Source: Zhengitettix transpicula (Eukaryota > Arthropoda > Insecta > Orthoptera > Tetrigidae). Taken from it: 64,000 nt of DNA. The stretch lies in NCBI GenBank assembly GCA_037074705.1, contig CM073596.1:18992501-19056500 (forward strand). The letters are read 5' to 3'. Each line of letters begins with the position of its first letter. Within the stretch, counting starts at the first letter, position 1. The translations under genes and the position numbers were made by a program. The notes under the pieces were generated by a model. That model did not search any database. It saw nothing but the letters and a program-made list of their open reading frames with translations, and was not told where the DNA came from. Below, piece after piece: positions 49,069 to 60,060 of this stretch.

Positions 49069-50084
49069 CCAAACGCTTTATATAATTTGAGTTGATTACT
49101 GGAAAGTTTCCATGATTACCTGTACGATAATATTTTTATTTTTCATTTATGCATACAAGGGTCCCGCGGATATTGGTACCAGCAGTTTCTAGCATAGATT
49201 TTAAAATTTGAAAATGTCACTGCAGCGATTGGTAGAGACAGGTTTCTCGTTTTACGTTGTCGGCGAAATTTAATTCCATGCTGAAATTCTTTCACACTCA
49301 GCCAACTCTGAACCGAGTAAGCTTGTGCCTGTGAAAAGCGCTTGAATTATCGTGCCGTGAGTGAGATCATTTCCTACTTCCCTGACGTTAAACATAGTTT
49401 TCTACAATACCAATCTTTCCTTACTTCAAGAAGACAACCTCAATTCAACGTTCACTTCTCATATACGTTTAGTTTGCATTCAGTCACACGAGACTATGAC
49501 GCTAACTTTACGACGGAGTTCGTCCTCGAGTACCTTAGATGTCGGAGACTTGTTCATAAAATCAGAATACCTGTCTGATTAATGTTACGGCGTATAAATA
49601 ACATTCAGGAATATAATTGAATTTTAATTAATATTACTACAGGAATGACAGTTTCGAATTGAGAGTGGAAGCGACGTAATTTTTCCTTTTAGTAGATGTG
49701 GAGGCGTCCGTTTGAAAGTCTGATGTATGGAAATTGTGATCCCTGCGCCTTATGCAAATTGACTCCAACTGTCGTTTCGTCCTTGGTGAAAAAAAAAAAA
49801 GGTCACGGCAGCTCTACTCTAAGAAGAAGTGCCTCAGCACTTAATAATGCTTTCTCCTTACTTATCAATTTTTCAGATTGGGTGTTTCCAAAGAACGTAA
49901 ACTTTCCCGATGATTTTCTGTTTAATATTCTCGGAGGGGCTTGCTCCAAGATTTGCTGCTTCAATGACTGGCGTCACATTTCTCTTCATTGTATTTATTT
50001 CTTTATTGTACAGTTAATGGCGATATTTTAGGTTGTGATAATAATGATCAAGTATTCTATTGAAATGAACGTGGTAACATGCGT
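49069..50084. other. Unassigned repeat-region DNA
   Basis: Mixed composition. A frame at 49696-50031 (ATG at 49696) has no recognisable domain and includes a run of A. GACGTTAAACATAGTTTTC and nearby sequence suggest decayed mobile DNA. Nothing is supportable as a gene. Confidence 0.3.
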
Positions 50085-51400
50085 TTAGTTGCAACCATTA
50101 GGTTGTCCATAACAATGATCACTTATTACATCTAATTCTTTTAATTAAGGTCTAAGTTTAATTAGCTATAAAATTTAAACATTAATTAGTAGAGGAGGTC
50201 TGGTGGCCCCTTTCTTTTAAGCCGTCTTTGTTGAGACTCTGGAGGAATTGAGGCTGTAATTTCAGCTATGGTTGGAGTTTTTAATGAGGGAATTATAGGA
50301 TTTTTTTTATAACGTCTTTGACTGTAGGTATGCTGTGGTCAGTATGCAGTCTGTTGTTTTTGAAGTAACGAGGTTCATCCTGAAATCATTTATTTTGGAT
50401 TACTTGGATTTTGTTTTGGCTGCTACTCCCCTAATGGAGGAAGCATATTGCCAGGTGGGCTTGATTACGGAGGTATAAATTAACGCTTTTGTTTTCTAGG
50501 GATTTTCTGTTTAATAACGGTTTGAATTTCCATAATCTACTGTTGAGCTAAGACTTGAGATTGCTAATGTGTTGTGTCCAGGTTAATTTGGTGTCTAGCG
50601 TTAGTCCCAGATATGTTTGAGCGGCTTTATTCGGTGTCGGGCAGTTATCAAGGTAGAGTATGTTTGCGAACTGTTTTTTTTAGCGAGAATGGGATGATGG
50701 TTGATTTGCTGGAATTTATGGTTATTCGCTATTTCTTAGCCCATGCGTTGATTAAGATGAATGATTTGGTTTGGTTATATAGTTGTTATAATTGACAGAA
50801 AATGAGCGGTTAGAAAGGAAATTGGTAACGAGTCGGAAGTGTCTGTTACGTTGGGTTTTAGTTTGAAGAGAAGAGCATCATGATGTACTTTGTCGAAGGC
50901 TTTCTCCGAGTCTAGGAATGCTGCTAGACATACGTTTTTGTTTTCAAACGATGAGTAGATGTAATCAGTGACTTTCAGTAGAGGAGTTGCGGGAAAGAGT
51001 GTTTGGATATTCGGGATTAAGTGAGATAATTGGGTTTTTAGTTTTGGTAACAGACGTTTTTCGAAGAGTTTGGATAAGGTAGGGAGAAGACTTATTGGTC
51101 AGTAATTTATTGGATTAGATTTAGGTTTGTCATGGCATGCTTCAACTTAGTGGAAAGTGAGCGGATTTGATCACGGCAATGAAGATTTGAGTTATTAAAA
51201 CTATTACTTTGAGAGGGAGTGCTTTGAGTTGGTCTTTTGTGATTTGATCATGACCTGGTGCTGCTTTGCCTTTGAGTTTACTGATGTCATAACGGATGTC
51301 GCTTGTGGTAAAGCGGGAGAGTTGCAGAGGTTGGTCAAGGACTTGATGAAGTATGTCAACTTTGGATATATGGCTACTGTATATGCGAATACGGTGTTGA
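50085..51400 (-). pseudogene. Truncated Jockey-clade reverse-transcriptase element
   Basis: On the minus strand, in order but in shifting frames with stops: KAAPGHDQITKDQLKALP near 51250, AAFLDSEKAFDKVHHD near 50910, GVAAKTKSK near 50420, HTDHSIPTVKDVIKK near 50320, and the tail ending PPDLLY at about 50190. The first is the start of the RT palm, the second the conserved LDxEKAFDxVxHD block, and the rest the Jockey-type C terminus. Frameshifts and missing parts, including the YADD block, show it is dead. Endonuclease and ORF1 are absent. Confidence 0.75.
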
Positions 51401-51439
51401 CCAAGTGGGAAGAAAATTGTGAGGTAGCAAGGGAAGTCT

Positions 51440-51670
51440 TTCTTACATGGGTAGAGCTTGAGGTGAACGCTCTGCCTACGCTCTAGGGACTCCGGGTTCG
51501 AGCCTCGACCAGTCACATATATGGGAGGCACAGGGCTAGCAAGTGCCACGTCAACCCGCCATGTATGGGAGCTCAGGCTCTCTGCTCGAAAATTTTGGAG
51601 ACTATCTGATTTAGACATTCGCGTGGGAAAGGAATTTTCCGAACATGGCCCTCTGCGTTCTACCACTTAA
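51440..51670. mobile_element. tRNA-derived SINE-like segment with two opposed heads
   Basis: On the plus strand GGGTAGAGCTTGAGG (A-box-like) is followed by CCGGGTTCGAGCC near 51490 (B-box match). On the minus strand 51670-51620 reads CGGGTTTAAGTGGTAGAACG, another A-box-like sequence. No clean tRNA cloverleaf forms. Probably two SINE heads, or one palindromic repeat, inserted at the 5' break of the Jockey fragment. Confidence 0.5.
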
Positions 51671-51863
51671 ACCCGGGAATCCCAATCTTTCTTTCATTTT
51701 CGACCCGCTTGACAACGTCCTTTTAGTACATCCTCTAATTTTATATTATAATGCATGAATGCATGTAATTAAAATATAATTTTGAAATAATTTAATGTGG
51801 TGGTTGTGGTTGATACTTTTCCATAATTTTATTTATATTAAGTAGCCTATAAACTTAATTTAA

Positions 51864-52489
51864 TAAATAATGCAGTTTTTGGACCAATACCAGACAGTAT
51901 TTTATTTATTTACGACAACGTTTCGGTACGTCTTTGTACCTTCATCAGGTCTTTCCTGCGGAGAAATTGTACAAAATAAATTTGTATTATCAAGAATTTA
52001 TAAAAGTGGTTGAATAAAAAATATTATACTATAAACACAATTAAACTAAGAAAACATTTACCTAAAAATGCTAAATGTTAAAACCTATTTTCACATCCTA
52101 CTGAAAACAAAACACAAACTTTAGAAGTTTTTCCGAGACACTTATTCACCAACTACACACATGTACGGTCGCAGCAGAACTGAAGAGGATTACCAACCCT
52201 CAATAGAATTGTCAAATACCTTAGGTATTTCCAATCTTTCCTTGTGGCCTTGGAACGTGTCTCGCAAAAAAATGTGTGACCCTCTCATCATCAGAAATTA
52301 CTCAATTCACCAAAGAATTATACAAAAATAATATTTAAAAATTAAAATCAAGAATAAACAAATTGTAGCATTGTAAATTTTGCTTAATTTTATTGTATCA
52401 TTATGTGAGTTAATGGTGTTCTCAGTCCGAAACGTTGTCGTAAAACAATAAAATATTGTCTGGTACTGGTCAAAAAACTGCATTATTTG
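51864..52489. mobile_element. MITE with TTAA target duplication and about 65-bp inverted ends
   Basis: TTAA at 51860-51863 and 52490-52493 flank the element. The left end TAAATAATGCAGTTTTTGGA, then CCAATACCAGACAGTATTTT and ACGACAACGTTTCGG, is mirrored by CCGAAACGTTGTCGT and CAAAAAACTGCATTATTTG. The centre is AT-rich with no transposase frame. TTAA duplication is typical of piggyBac-type elements. Superfamily assignment is inference. Confidence 0.82.
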
Positions 52490-52865
52490 TTAAATGTAAA
52501 CAGACGTAAAAATACAATCTTTAAGTTAATAAACACAAACCAACGCGCTCTGTTTCTTAATAAATAGTTGAAGTGACTGAAATCTGCTAAAACAAAATAA
52601 TAACTAGGAAAAAATTAATTGTTTAGATGATGCGGGTTAATTTTGACCTATTTTTTTGCAAATATCTTTGCAAATCCAAAATAGAAAATAACCACTTGTT
52701 GAAAATTTAAAATAATAGGATATTTAATGGGGAATATCCACAGCCAAAGTTGAACCTGTCATAAAAGAATCTGATCTGATTATTTCTCCGAGCCAGTTCC
52801 AACTAATATCCTTTTGGGAAACTAATAAGATGCAAACAAATAACTTAGATTGCTTTCCGACTTTA

Positions 52866-52912
52866 AAATTATATATATATATATATTATTAAGCATGCTG
52901 TAGCGATTTTTT

Positions 52913-52950
<38 letters not shown>

Positions 52951-53320
52951 CGATTTTTAAAATTATATATGTATATATATTATTAATCATGCTGTAGCGT
53001 TTTTTTAAATTATATATATATATATATGTAGCGATTTTTAAAATTATATACATATATATATATATATGTAGCGATTTTTAAAATTATATATATATTATTA
53101 AGCATGCTGTAGCGATTTTTTAAATTATGTATATATATATATATATATATGTAGCGATTTTTAAAATTATATATGTATATATATATGGGGCGATTTTTAA
53201 ATATATATATATATATATATATATATTATTAAGCATGCTGTAGCGATTTTAAAAATTATATATATTATTAAACATGCTGTAGCGATTTTTTAAATTATAT
53301 ATATATATATATATATATGC
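52866..53320. repeat. AT-rich minisatellite of variable units
   Basis: Units consist of a variable TA run, then usually TTATTAAGCATGCTGTAGCG or only GTAGCG, then ATTTTTTAAAATTATA. About nine units are visible, varying in TA length and in presence of the AAGCATGCTG block. GCATGC is itself a palindrome, so single strands could fold. Confidence 0.9.
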
Positions 53321-53539
53321 TTTGCTACTTGAAAAGTAACGCTTATAACCATGTTAAAGATATAGATTAGTAATCATTATATATGTTACATTTTTGCCTT
53401 AATCACAATATATCGCACCAAGACTTAATCGTAGACTTCTTGTGGTCTTTCCTTCTCCCAGTTATTGGTGAAACTCGGTGACGCATTCTCATCAGTCGGA
53501 GATATGCCTATTACAAATTCATATAGACACTTTTTTTTG

Positions 53540-53790
53540 TCTGTCAACACCGCCGCGTATTTGGGGCTTTTAATTGCAACGGTTGTATTTTTTTTGTTGG
53601 CGAAGCTTGTCGTCCGTCGCCCATAATTTCCGCAGTGCGTTTATCCGCCAGACATCTGGGCGCCATAGTCGATAGCGCCGCTATAAATATGTAACAGACG
53701 CCTTTCCAAAGCCCACAGCCGCACAACAAACACTCTGGAAACCGCAAAATAGTCACTTTGCGAGATAATGCACTCATCATTTATACCGGG
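53540..53790. promoter_or_regulatory. GC-enriched block with a TATAAATA motif
   Basis: TATAAATA at 53682-53689 lies inside GC- and CpG-richer DNA, an unusual setting in this AT-rich region. No exon was found on either side with a recognisable protein. It could be a promoter of a gene outside the window or a decayed transposon promoter. Confidence 0.25.
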
Positions 53791-54359
53791 CAAGTTACAA
53801 AACAAGCAAGCGACGTTAAAACGGGAATATATTACTCTGAAACTTACCAATCCTTCGAGAAAAATATTTCCACTATCTTGGAGTCTGAAGAAATGGCCTA
53901 CATACCACAGACATCACCTTATTTATACTGATGAACGTATTTCAAGGTCGAAAGGAGTCTATTGGTAATGTTGGGATAGAATTAACAAGCCTGGGATATT
54001 TTCCGAATTTATTTAATTTTGGTTAAAGTCAGAAGTGATAGTATTGAACCAATATCGTTTATTTTTTCTGCGTGGAACAGGATTCCACCTGAGGACCCTC
54101 CTTTTCAAAGTTTCTACAGTCAGATAGGTATCAATAAACCAACAGATATAAATACCAATTTGTAAACTTAAACTTATGATCAAAGAAAATGTCAATTTTG
54201 TTTTGAATGTTTCTGCTCATTGGAGTTTTCGTAGCTAATAAAGACAATGGGCCGACACCATTCATAAAACGCCAGGTCAAAATGTAGATTTAAAGATATT
54301 TTACTTATGAATCATTCTCGTAGTTGTGTTGTCACAGTTATTTCTTGCTATATCTTTCC

Positions 54360-54943
54360 GCTCCCGCCATCGGAAGGGCGTGGACAAGTACCAAATGCCC
54401 GACTTACCTGATGTAGATTTTCTGCTAGGTGAACCTTCCCAGAGAGCTCTGGCGGGGGCTACCTTTGGGGATGCTCTCACATCTCTCTGGTTTTTTTTGA
54501 ACTAAGGTTTCCACATGCCGAGGCACCTCGGTCTGTTTTGAGAGGTGTATGTTCCGGGGTCGCAGACCTTGGGCATACGGCAAGAGTTGTTCGCTATTCC
54601 TATTGGAATAGTCGGCCAGCTGCCTCCTAAACTGGTCGAGGCACGGATAAGAGAATGCTGCGTCCCCACAGCAAACTCCTCTCCCGCTATCGGAAGGGCG
54701 TGGGACAAGTACCCAATGCCCGACCTACCCGATGCAGGTTTTTCTAGGGTTTTCCCTGCATTTCTTTAGGCGAATGCCGGGTAGGATCCTTAAACCATAG
54801 CCCGGGGGCCCTAGTTAACCCTTGGCTACCTTCCTCTACCCTTCCGCATCCCCCTTTTCTAATCCCTTCCTATGCTATTAAAGGGGAGCTGCCCAATGTG
54901 GATCACCCTCATGTAGCCTGTTGCCCTAAAAAAAAAAAAAAAA
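54360..54943 (+). mobile_element. A-tailed retroposon, copy 1
   Basis: Contains the segment GGCCAGCTGCCTCCTAAACT near 54610, then GATGCAGGTTTTTCTAGGG, GGTAGGATCCTTAAACCATA and CTTGGCTACCTTCCTCTACC. It ends TAGCCTGTTGCCCT followed by a run of at least 15 A (54928-54943). The A tail and multiple copies point to retroposition. No RT frame is present, so it is non-autonomous or a fragment of a longer element. Confidence 0.75.
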
Positions 54944-55170
54944 TGTAGATTTTCTAGGGTTTTCCCTGCATCACTTTTAGGCGAATTGCCGGGTAGGATC
55001 CTTAAACCATAGCCCAGGGGCCCTAGTTAACCCTTGGCTACCTTCCTCTACCCTTTCGCATCCTCTATTTCAAATGCCTTCCTATGCTATTAAACGGAGT
55101 TGCCACCATGTGGATTACCCTCATGTAGCCTGTTACCTAATAATAATAAATAAATAAAATAAAATAAAAT
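54944..55170 (+). mobile_element. A-tailed retroposon, copy 2 (5'-truncated)
   Basis: Begins at TGTAGATTTTCTAGGG directly after the A tail of copy 1 and repeats the same 3' half. It ends TAGCCTGTTACC followed by AATAA/AATA-rich simple sequence to about 55170. Confidence 0.75.
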
Positions 55171-55196
55171 ATTTCTACTCAAGAACCTCTAAAGCC

Positions 55197-55260
55197 TGCG
55201 AGAGAATCCTCTCTCGCAGGTAACCAGCGAGGGATTTTCTCTTGCAGGCAGAACCTTTTA
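55197..55260. repeat. Hairpin repeat of the retroposon cluster, copy 1
   Basis: GCCTGCGAGAGAATCCTCTC and CGCAGGTAACCAGCGAGGG can pair locally, followed by TCTCTTGCAGGCAGAACC. A near-identical copy lies at 55760-55830. Both precede a GAGAGA-ACGAAGG junction. Confidence 0.7.
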
Positions 55261-55269
55261 GGAGAGATA

Positions 55270-55739
55270 CGAAGGGGCTACCTTTGAGAATGCCTTTTCC
55301 TCTCCGTTTTTGAACTAAGGTTCCCACAAGCCGAGTTACCTCGGCCTGTTTTGAGAGGTGTATGTTCCGGGGTCGCAGACCTTGGGCAGTTGTTCGCTAT
55401 TCCCATTGGATTAGTCGGCCAGCTGCCTCCTAAACTGGTCGAGGCACGGAGAAGGGAATGCTGCGTCCCCACAGCAAACTCCTCTCCCGCTATCGGAAGT
55501 GCGTGGGACAAGTACCCAATGCCCGACCTACTTGATGCAGGTTTTTCTAGGGTTTTCCCTGCATTTCTTTAGGGAATGCCAGGTAGGATCCTTAAAATAT
55601 AGCCCGGGGGCCCTAGTTAACCCTTGACTACCTTCCTCTACCCTTCCGCATCCCCCCTTTCAAATCCCTTCCTATGCTATTAAAGGGGAGTTGCCCAAAG
55701 TGGATTACCCTCATGTAGCCTGTTGCCCTAAAAAAAAAG
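55270..55739 (+). mobile_element. A-tailed retroposon, copy 3
   Basis: Same order as copy 1: GAGGTGTATGTTCCGGGG, GGCCAGCTGCCTCCTAAACT near 55425, GGTAGGATCCTTAAAATATA, ending TAGCCTGTTGCCCT plus A run at 55739. It lacks the nine-base CATACGGCA-like segment present in copy 1. Confidence 0.75.
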
Positions 55740-55839
55740 GGTCCTCTCCCGATCCAAAGCCTGCGAGAGGATTCTCTCGCAGGTAACCTGCGAGGGATTT
55801 TCTCTCGCGGGCAGAACCTTTTAGGAGAGAAACGAAGGG

Positions 55840-56415
55840 CCTACATTTGGGTATGCCCGACCTACCTGATGCAGGTTATTCTAGAATTTTCCCTGCATCT
55901 CTTTCAGGCGAATTGCCGGGTAGGATCCTTAAACCATAGACCGGGGGCCCTGGTTTACCCTTGGCTACCTTGTTATACCTTTCCGCATCCCCCATTTCAC
56001 TCCTTTTCCTATGCCATAAGAGGGGAGTTGCCTCTATGTGGATTACCCTGCACATAGCCTGTCTACACCTACAAAAAAGCCTGTTATCCCCAAAGCCCTC
56101 TTTTCTGTGCGATTAGACAGGAACGGCCACTATGTCGATTACCCTATACGTAGCCTGTCTACACACACTTCTTCTTCTTCCTCTCTTAATATCAAAGACA
56201 TCTCGGTCAGTTTTGAGAGGTTTATGCTGAGGTCTGGGCATACGTTAAGAGTTGTCCATGTTCCAATTGGAAAAGTTGGCCAGTTGCCTCCTAAACTGGC
56301 CGGGACATGGTGATGCGAATTCTGTGTCCATACAGCAAACCCCACTCCAGTCATGGGACAGACGTGGGACAAGTGTCAAGAGCCCGACCTACCTGATGTA
56401 GGTTTTCTAGGAACG
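55840..56415 (+). mobile_element. Retroposon fragments, copies 4 and 5
   Basis: 55868-56090 repeats GATGCAGGTTATTCTAG, GGTAGGATCCTTAAACCATA and CTTGGCTACCTTGTTATACC and ends near ACATAGCCTGTCTACACC. From 56200 a diverged copy of the upstream half follows (GGCCAGTTGCCTCCTAAACT near 56280). These are older than copies 1-3, judging by divergence. Confidence 0.65.
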
Positions 56416-57295
56416 CTGATTTAATTCTCGCTGTATGTACAGGAGAAACCTTTGAGAAAATTCGTAAGGAACACGTGAATTATCGTATAGTTTCATTTTA
56501 ACTCTATGTATGTAAGCTGAATTGGTCAGAACCTTCTTCTATAATCTAGAAAAAACTAATTCGTTCTATATTATTACTTCTATTACGTGAAGTTAAAAAT
56601 TAAAATAATCATTACCACGCTACTTGATTTCATTTTAAGAAGCAGCTGTAATATTTTCTTTTGATTTTTTCATACTTGAAGACATATGTCTGCATAATGG
56701 CAGCTTCTACCGGGTTACAATCTCCATTTCTGCAGTTACTGAACCATTTACGCCATTAATAGGAAAAGGCCTGGATGGCCATCAAATTCCGTGTTTACGA
56801 GCCGGTCCTTTAGTGACATGTGGCTAGTTTTATACGTCTCTGTTTGCAGGTCGTCGTCCTGCCAGCGATCTCCCATTCCGGACACGTCCCGCCGTTCAGA
56901 CACCTTCTGGAAACTAATGTGTGTCCTCGAAGATTCGGCGAAATGTGTTGGAAACCGGCAAGCGTCCTGCTCTAATTTTAGAGAAATAAGGGAGCATTCA
57001 GATGTCGCGAGAACGTTGACGATATACGGCGGAGGTAATTTGTATTCGAATCAATATCAAATCAAAAATTAATTACGTTTCGTCCACAATTTTAGGAATA
57101 GGTAATATACAGTTTTGAATGTATTCGTGTATATTTTTGCTAAATTAGATGATCAAATATAAATTTAGTGCTACGGACTGCGTCCTATGACGGTTGTAAC
57201 CGAAATAATACGAAATAATAAATTTAGCATCCATTCCAAACTATTTATTACCTGATTGTGAACGAAACGTCGTATTGTAATGATTTTTGTTTTTA
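56416..57295. other. Unassigned stretch with an exon-like block
   Basis: CTCTGTTTGCAG at 56840-56851 is a good splice-acceptor match. The following 220 bases (to TAA at about 57072) are open in one frame and GC-richer than the flanks, but the peptide (start SSCQRSPIPDTSRRSDTF) is not recognisable. Could be a terminal exon on the plus strand or chance. Confidence 0.25.
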
Positions 57296-57902
57296 TCTAT
57301 ATAATAAAAAATGATGTATATTTGTATGTATGTATGTATGTATTTACGTTGTTCTTTATACAAATTTTATCGCGTGGACAGAATGCAACAAAAATTGGTA
57401 CACATATTCTTCAAAATACGAGAAACGGTACTGTGAGGGTGAGAAACGCCTAGCATACATGTGGAAAGAATTATAATTAAAAACCGTGATCATTAAATAT
57501 TAAATTTCTGCGCGCCAAGAGACAATGGCGTCACGCGAGAGAGAGACGTTACTACGCAACGAACAAAGGAAATATTTCCTTTATTAGGAATTAAATAAAG
57601 CAGAAATATGTTCTTTAAATAAAAAGTATAATTTTATACACCAATACTCCATCGAATGGTAATAAAGAAGAATACGAATTACTTTACCATCCTTGCGGAA
57701 AACGTAAGTTAATTTTCGCGCTATATTAGTTGTGAGTCTAGCTAACAATTTCATCAATGTAATATTTCGTAATGTATGAAGACTGAGTGACAATTGACAA
57801 TTATATCCTGAAATACTCGAGGAATATATTTAAGTATTCAATTAAATAATTTTTTCGAGTTTATATAAATAAGTACACGAGCAACGCCGGGCACCCAGAT
57901 AG
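57296..57902 (+). mobile_element. Helitron-like non-autonomous element, copy 1
   Basis: Begins TCTATATAATAAAAAATG after a host A and ends AACGCCGGGCACCCAGATAG before a host T; length 607. The 5' TC and the A/T flanks fit Helitrons. The 3' CTAG is mutated to ATAG here. It contains a TGTA microsatellite near the 5' end and a TTCCTTTATT / AATATTTCC-type palindrome. A nearly full-length inverted copy lies at 60578-61176. No Rep/helicase frame. Confidence 0.65.
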
Positions 57903-60060
57903 TTAATTAATATAAATTTTTCTAAGAAATTGGCTGTTTTCTTTTTATATATCAAGTTATAATCGTCAGATTATGTTAATTATGAAATCAACATCGATAT
58001 AAATTTAAATGACGGTAATTGTCATTAGAAAATGCTGGATTTAATCCTATTTGTAATAAGGGCGCAAAGAGATTTAGTTACATATAGGGAAAGGTGGAAA
58101 CGTAATTCAAAGAGAGTGCACAATGGGAAACTGTGTTCTGTCAGTACGGAACTGTTAAAAGACGTGAACCTATTCGGATCAGCCCAGCTCATTTAGACAG
58201 GGGACTTTCGAAGAGCTTCTGTGACTGATTTATCTCCTTCCTCTTTTAATTTTCTGTCCTATTTGCTTCGATCTAACACGTCTATTTACCATCTATTATT
58301 TTGTACGATGTAATTTTATCCGATTTTATATCCGTTGCTATTAAGGAACAAACGTTTAAACTTGATTTGGTAGACGTGTTAACAAATTTGGCACTCCATT
58401 CCTGTAGACTAACTAAATTTAAAAAAAAAATACGCCGCCATTTTGGATCGCGAGACTCGAAACCATAGATCATTAACCCTGAATATAGATATTGTAGTAA
58501 TTGGTAATTAAGACATTGTTCTAATTGAAAAGTTGAATTGTAGAGGACTCATTATTAGTGGATATAGAGCGGACGCCGCAACAAACCGACAAGGCAAAGA
58601 AAACATTGTTGATGAGTCGAGAAGGTTCTACGCGCTCAAAAACTTGCGAGACGAACGAACAGTCAGGAAATGTACAGTCGGGCAGCAGACAGCGAATAGA
58701 CCAGACGAAAAGTTTTACAGTCGGCAGTCAGAACGAAAGAATGTGGTCCAGTCACAAACATACTTTCAAATATTAAAAAGTAAAGCAATATTCAGTCGGG
58801 AAGGAGACAGAGCAACTAGTTGCAGTAAAGCATCGAGAACCAACCAATTTGTGTTAAACCAACTAACAAACAACGCCAATTAGAGCCTGTGAGCATTTAG
58901 AGTCTGTGAGAACTTAGAATCAGTGATGTCCCCAAAATTGTGCACGAAAAACTAAAAATGAGACCTGGGCAGCCGTAAGTAGAGAAAAACTTTAAAATCA
59001 TTTGTAAACCGTGTTTAAAAGATAAAAATCAGATCGTTTTTTTAATTATTTAATTATCGATAAAATGAGATCGTTAATTCTTGAGAAAATTAAAATTGTT
59101 TAAATTCAATCTTTAGTATTATTTCTTCCGCAACAAATTTCGTCTATGTTCAGACGCATTGATTTCCATAAAAAGTAAATGTAATTTTGATTATATAAAT
59201 TCTGCCATTTATCAAACCCAGTTCAAGACCCTGAGATCCCAAATATTTTGTGTATTTTATACTTGTTTTAAAATTGTTAATAAATCTTGTTTAATAGTTT
59301 TCACTTAAGTTTTCATTTAGAAACGCCACATTCTTATTATATTTTAAATTATTACAATATAAAAAAAGGGAAAAAAACAGTTGTGGATAGAAAATCTGTG
59401 GAGAGGCCTTTTCTTGATTCGGAGAAATAGCTGTGTGGACAACACTGGTCAGGATAAAGCGGAGGACTTTGAGGAACGTCAGCGTTGAGCATCCTGCTGT
59501 TTATTTATGCATGAGATTTTATTTTGTATCATCAGATTGCAGTCAGCTTTTGTAATTGTCAATATTTTTCGTGGTAAAGTAGTGTTACGGTATTCAGGGA
59601 CGAAGATTGCTGAAGTATAGAATGATCTCACTCCGGTACTGTAACACGGTACGGTAATGGAGTTAGTCCTTTGACTGCAAAGTTGTACATAGAAAAATAC
59701 TCCGGCGTATCTCAGAGAAGCGGCAAGTGGGACGACGGAAACGTTGAGATAATTCCGTCGGCAGGACAATGGGAGATCTTCCCAAGCCTGGAGGAAGGAA
59801 AGAGCCCTGGGGGACGATGAGAGACTCTGATCTGCATTTTGCAGCCTCCGGAGGCTTTCTCCAACTGCGGGTTTCTTGCCTCTGCAACAGCCTATTCTGT
59901 GGTAGACCATAAACCTACAAATTTTAATTCGGACTATTTCAATCGTTTAGATTTGTGGATTAAAATGGTGGTAGTTTACTGCTCCGGAGAAACACCAGGT
60001 ATTTGATTGGAGTGGTGATTACATATCGATTATTAACATATGAAATGCTGCATATCTATT
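57903..60060. other. Unassigned repeat-region DNA between the Helitron-like copies
   Basis: 58540-58930 is rich in repeated AGTCGG/CAGTCGG-type words and has an open frame of 116 codons that resembles no protein. 59270-59300 has AATAAATCTTG. A long terminal repeat is possible but no second copy is in the window. 59600-59910 is GC-richer, with GCCTCCGGAGGC forming a small palindrome. Nothing can be called a gene. Confidence 0.3.

Noticed and set aside
51142..51666. 174-codon minus-strand frame
   Set aside because: A chance fusion of a SINE-like repeat with a Jockey RT fragment. The RT part is out of frame with its continuation.
58533..58883. 116-codon frame, plus strand
   Set aside because: Short-word repeats (AGTCGG, CAGTC) and atypical composition; no domain. 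More likely repeat or LTR-like DNA.
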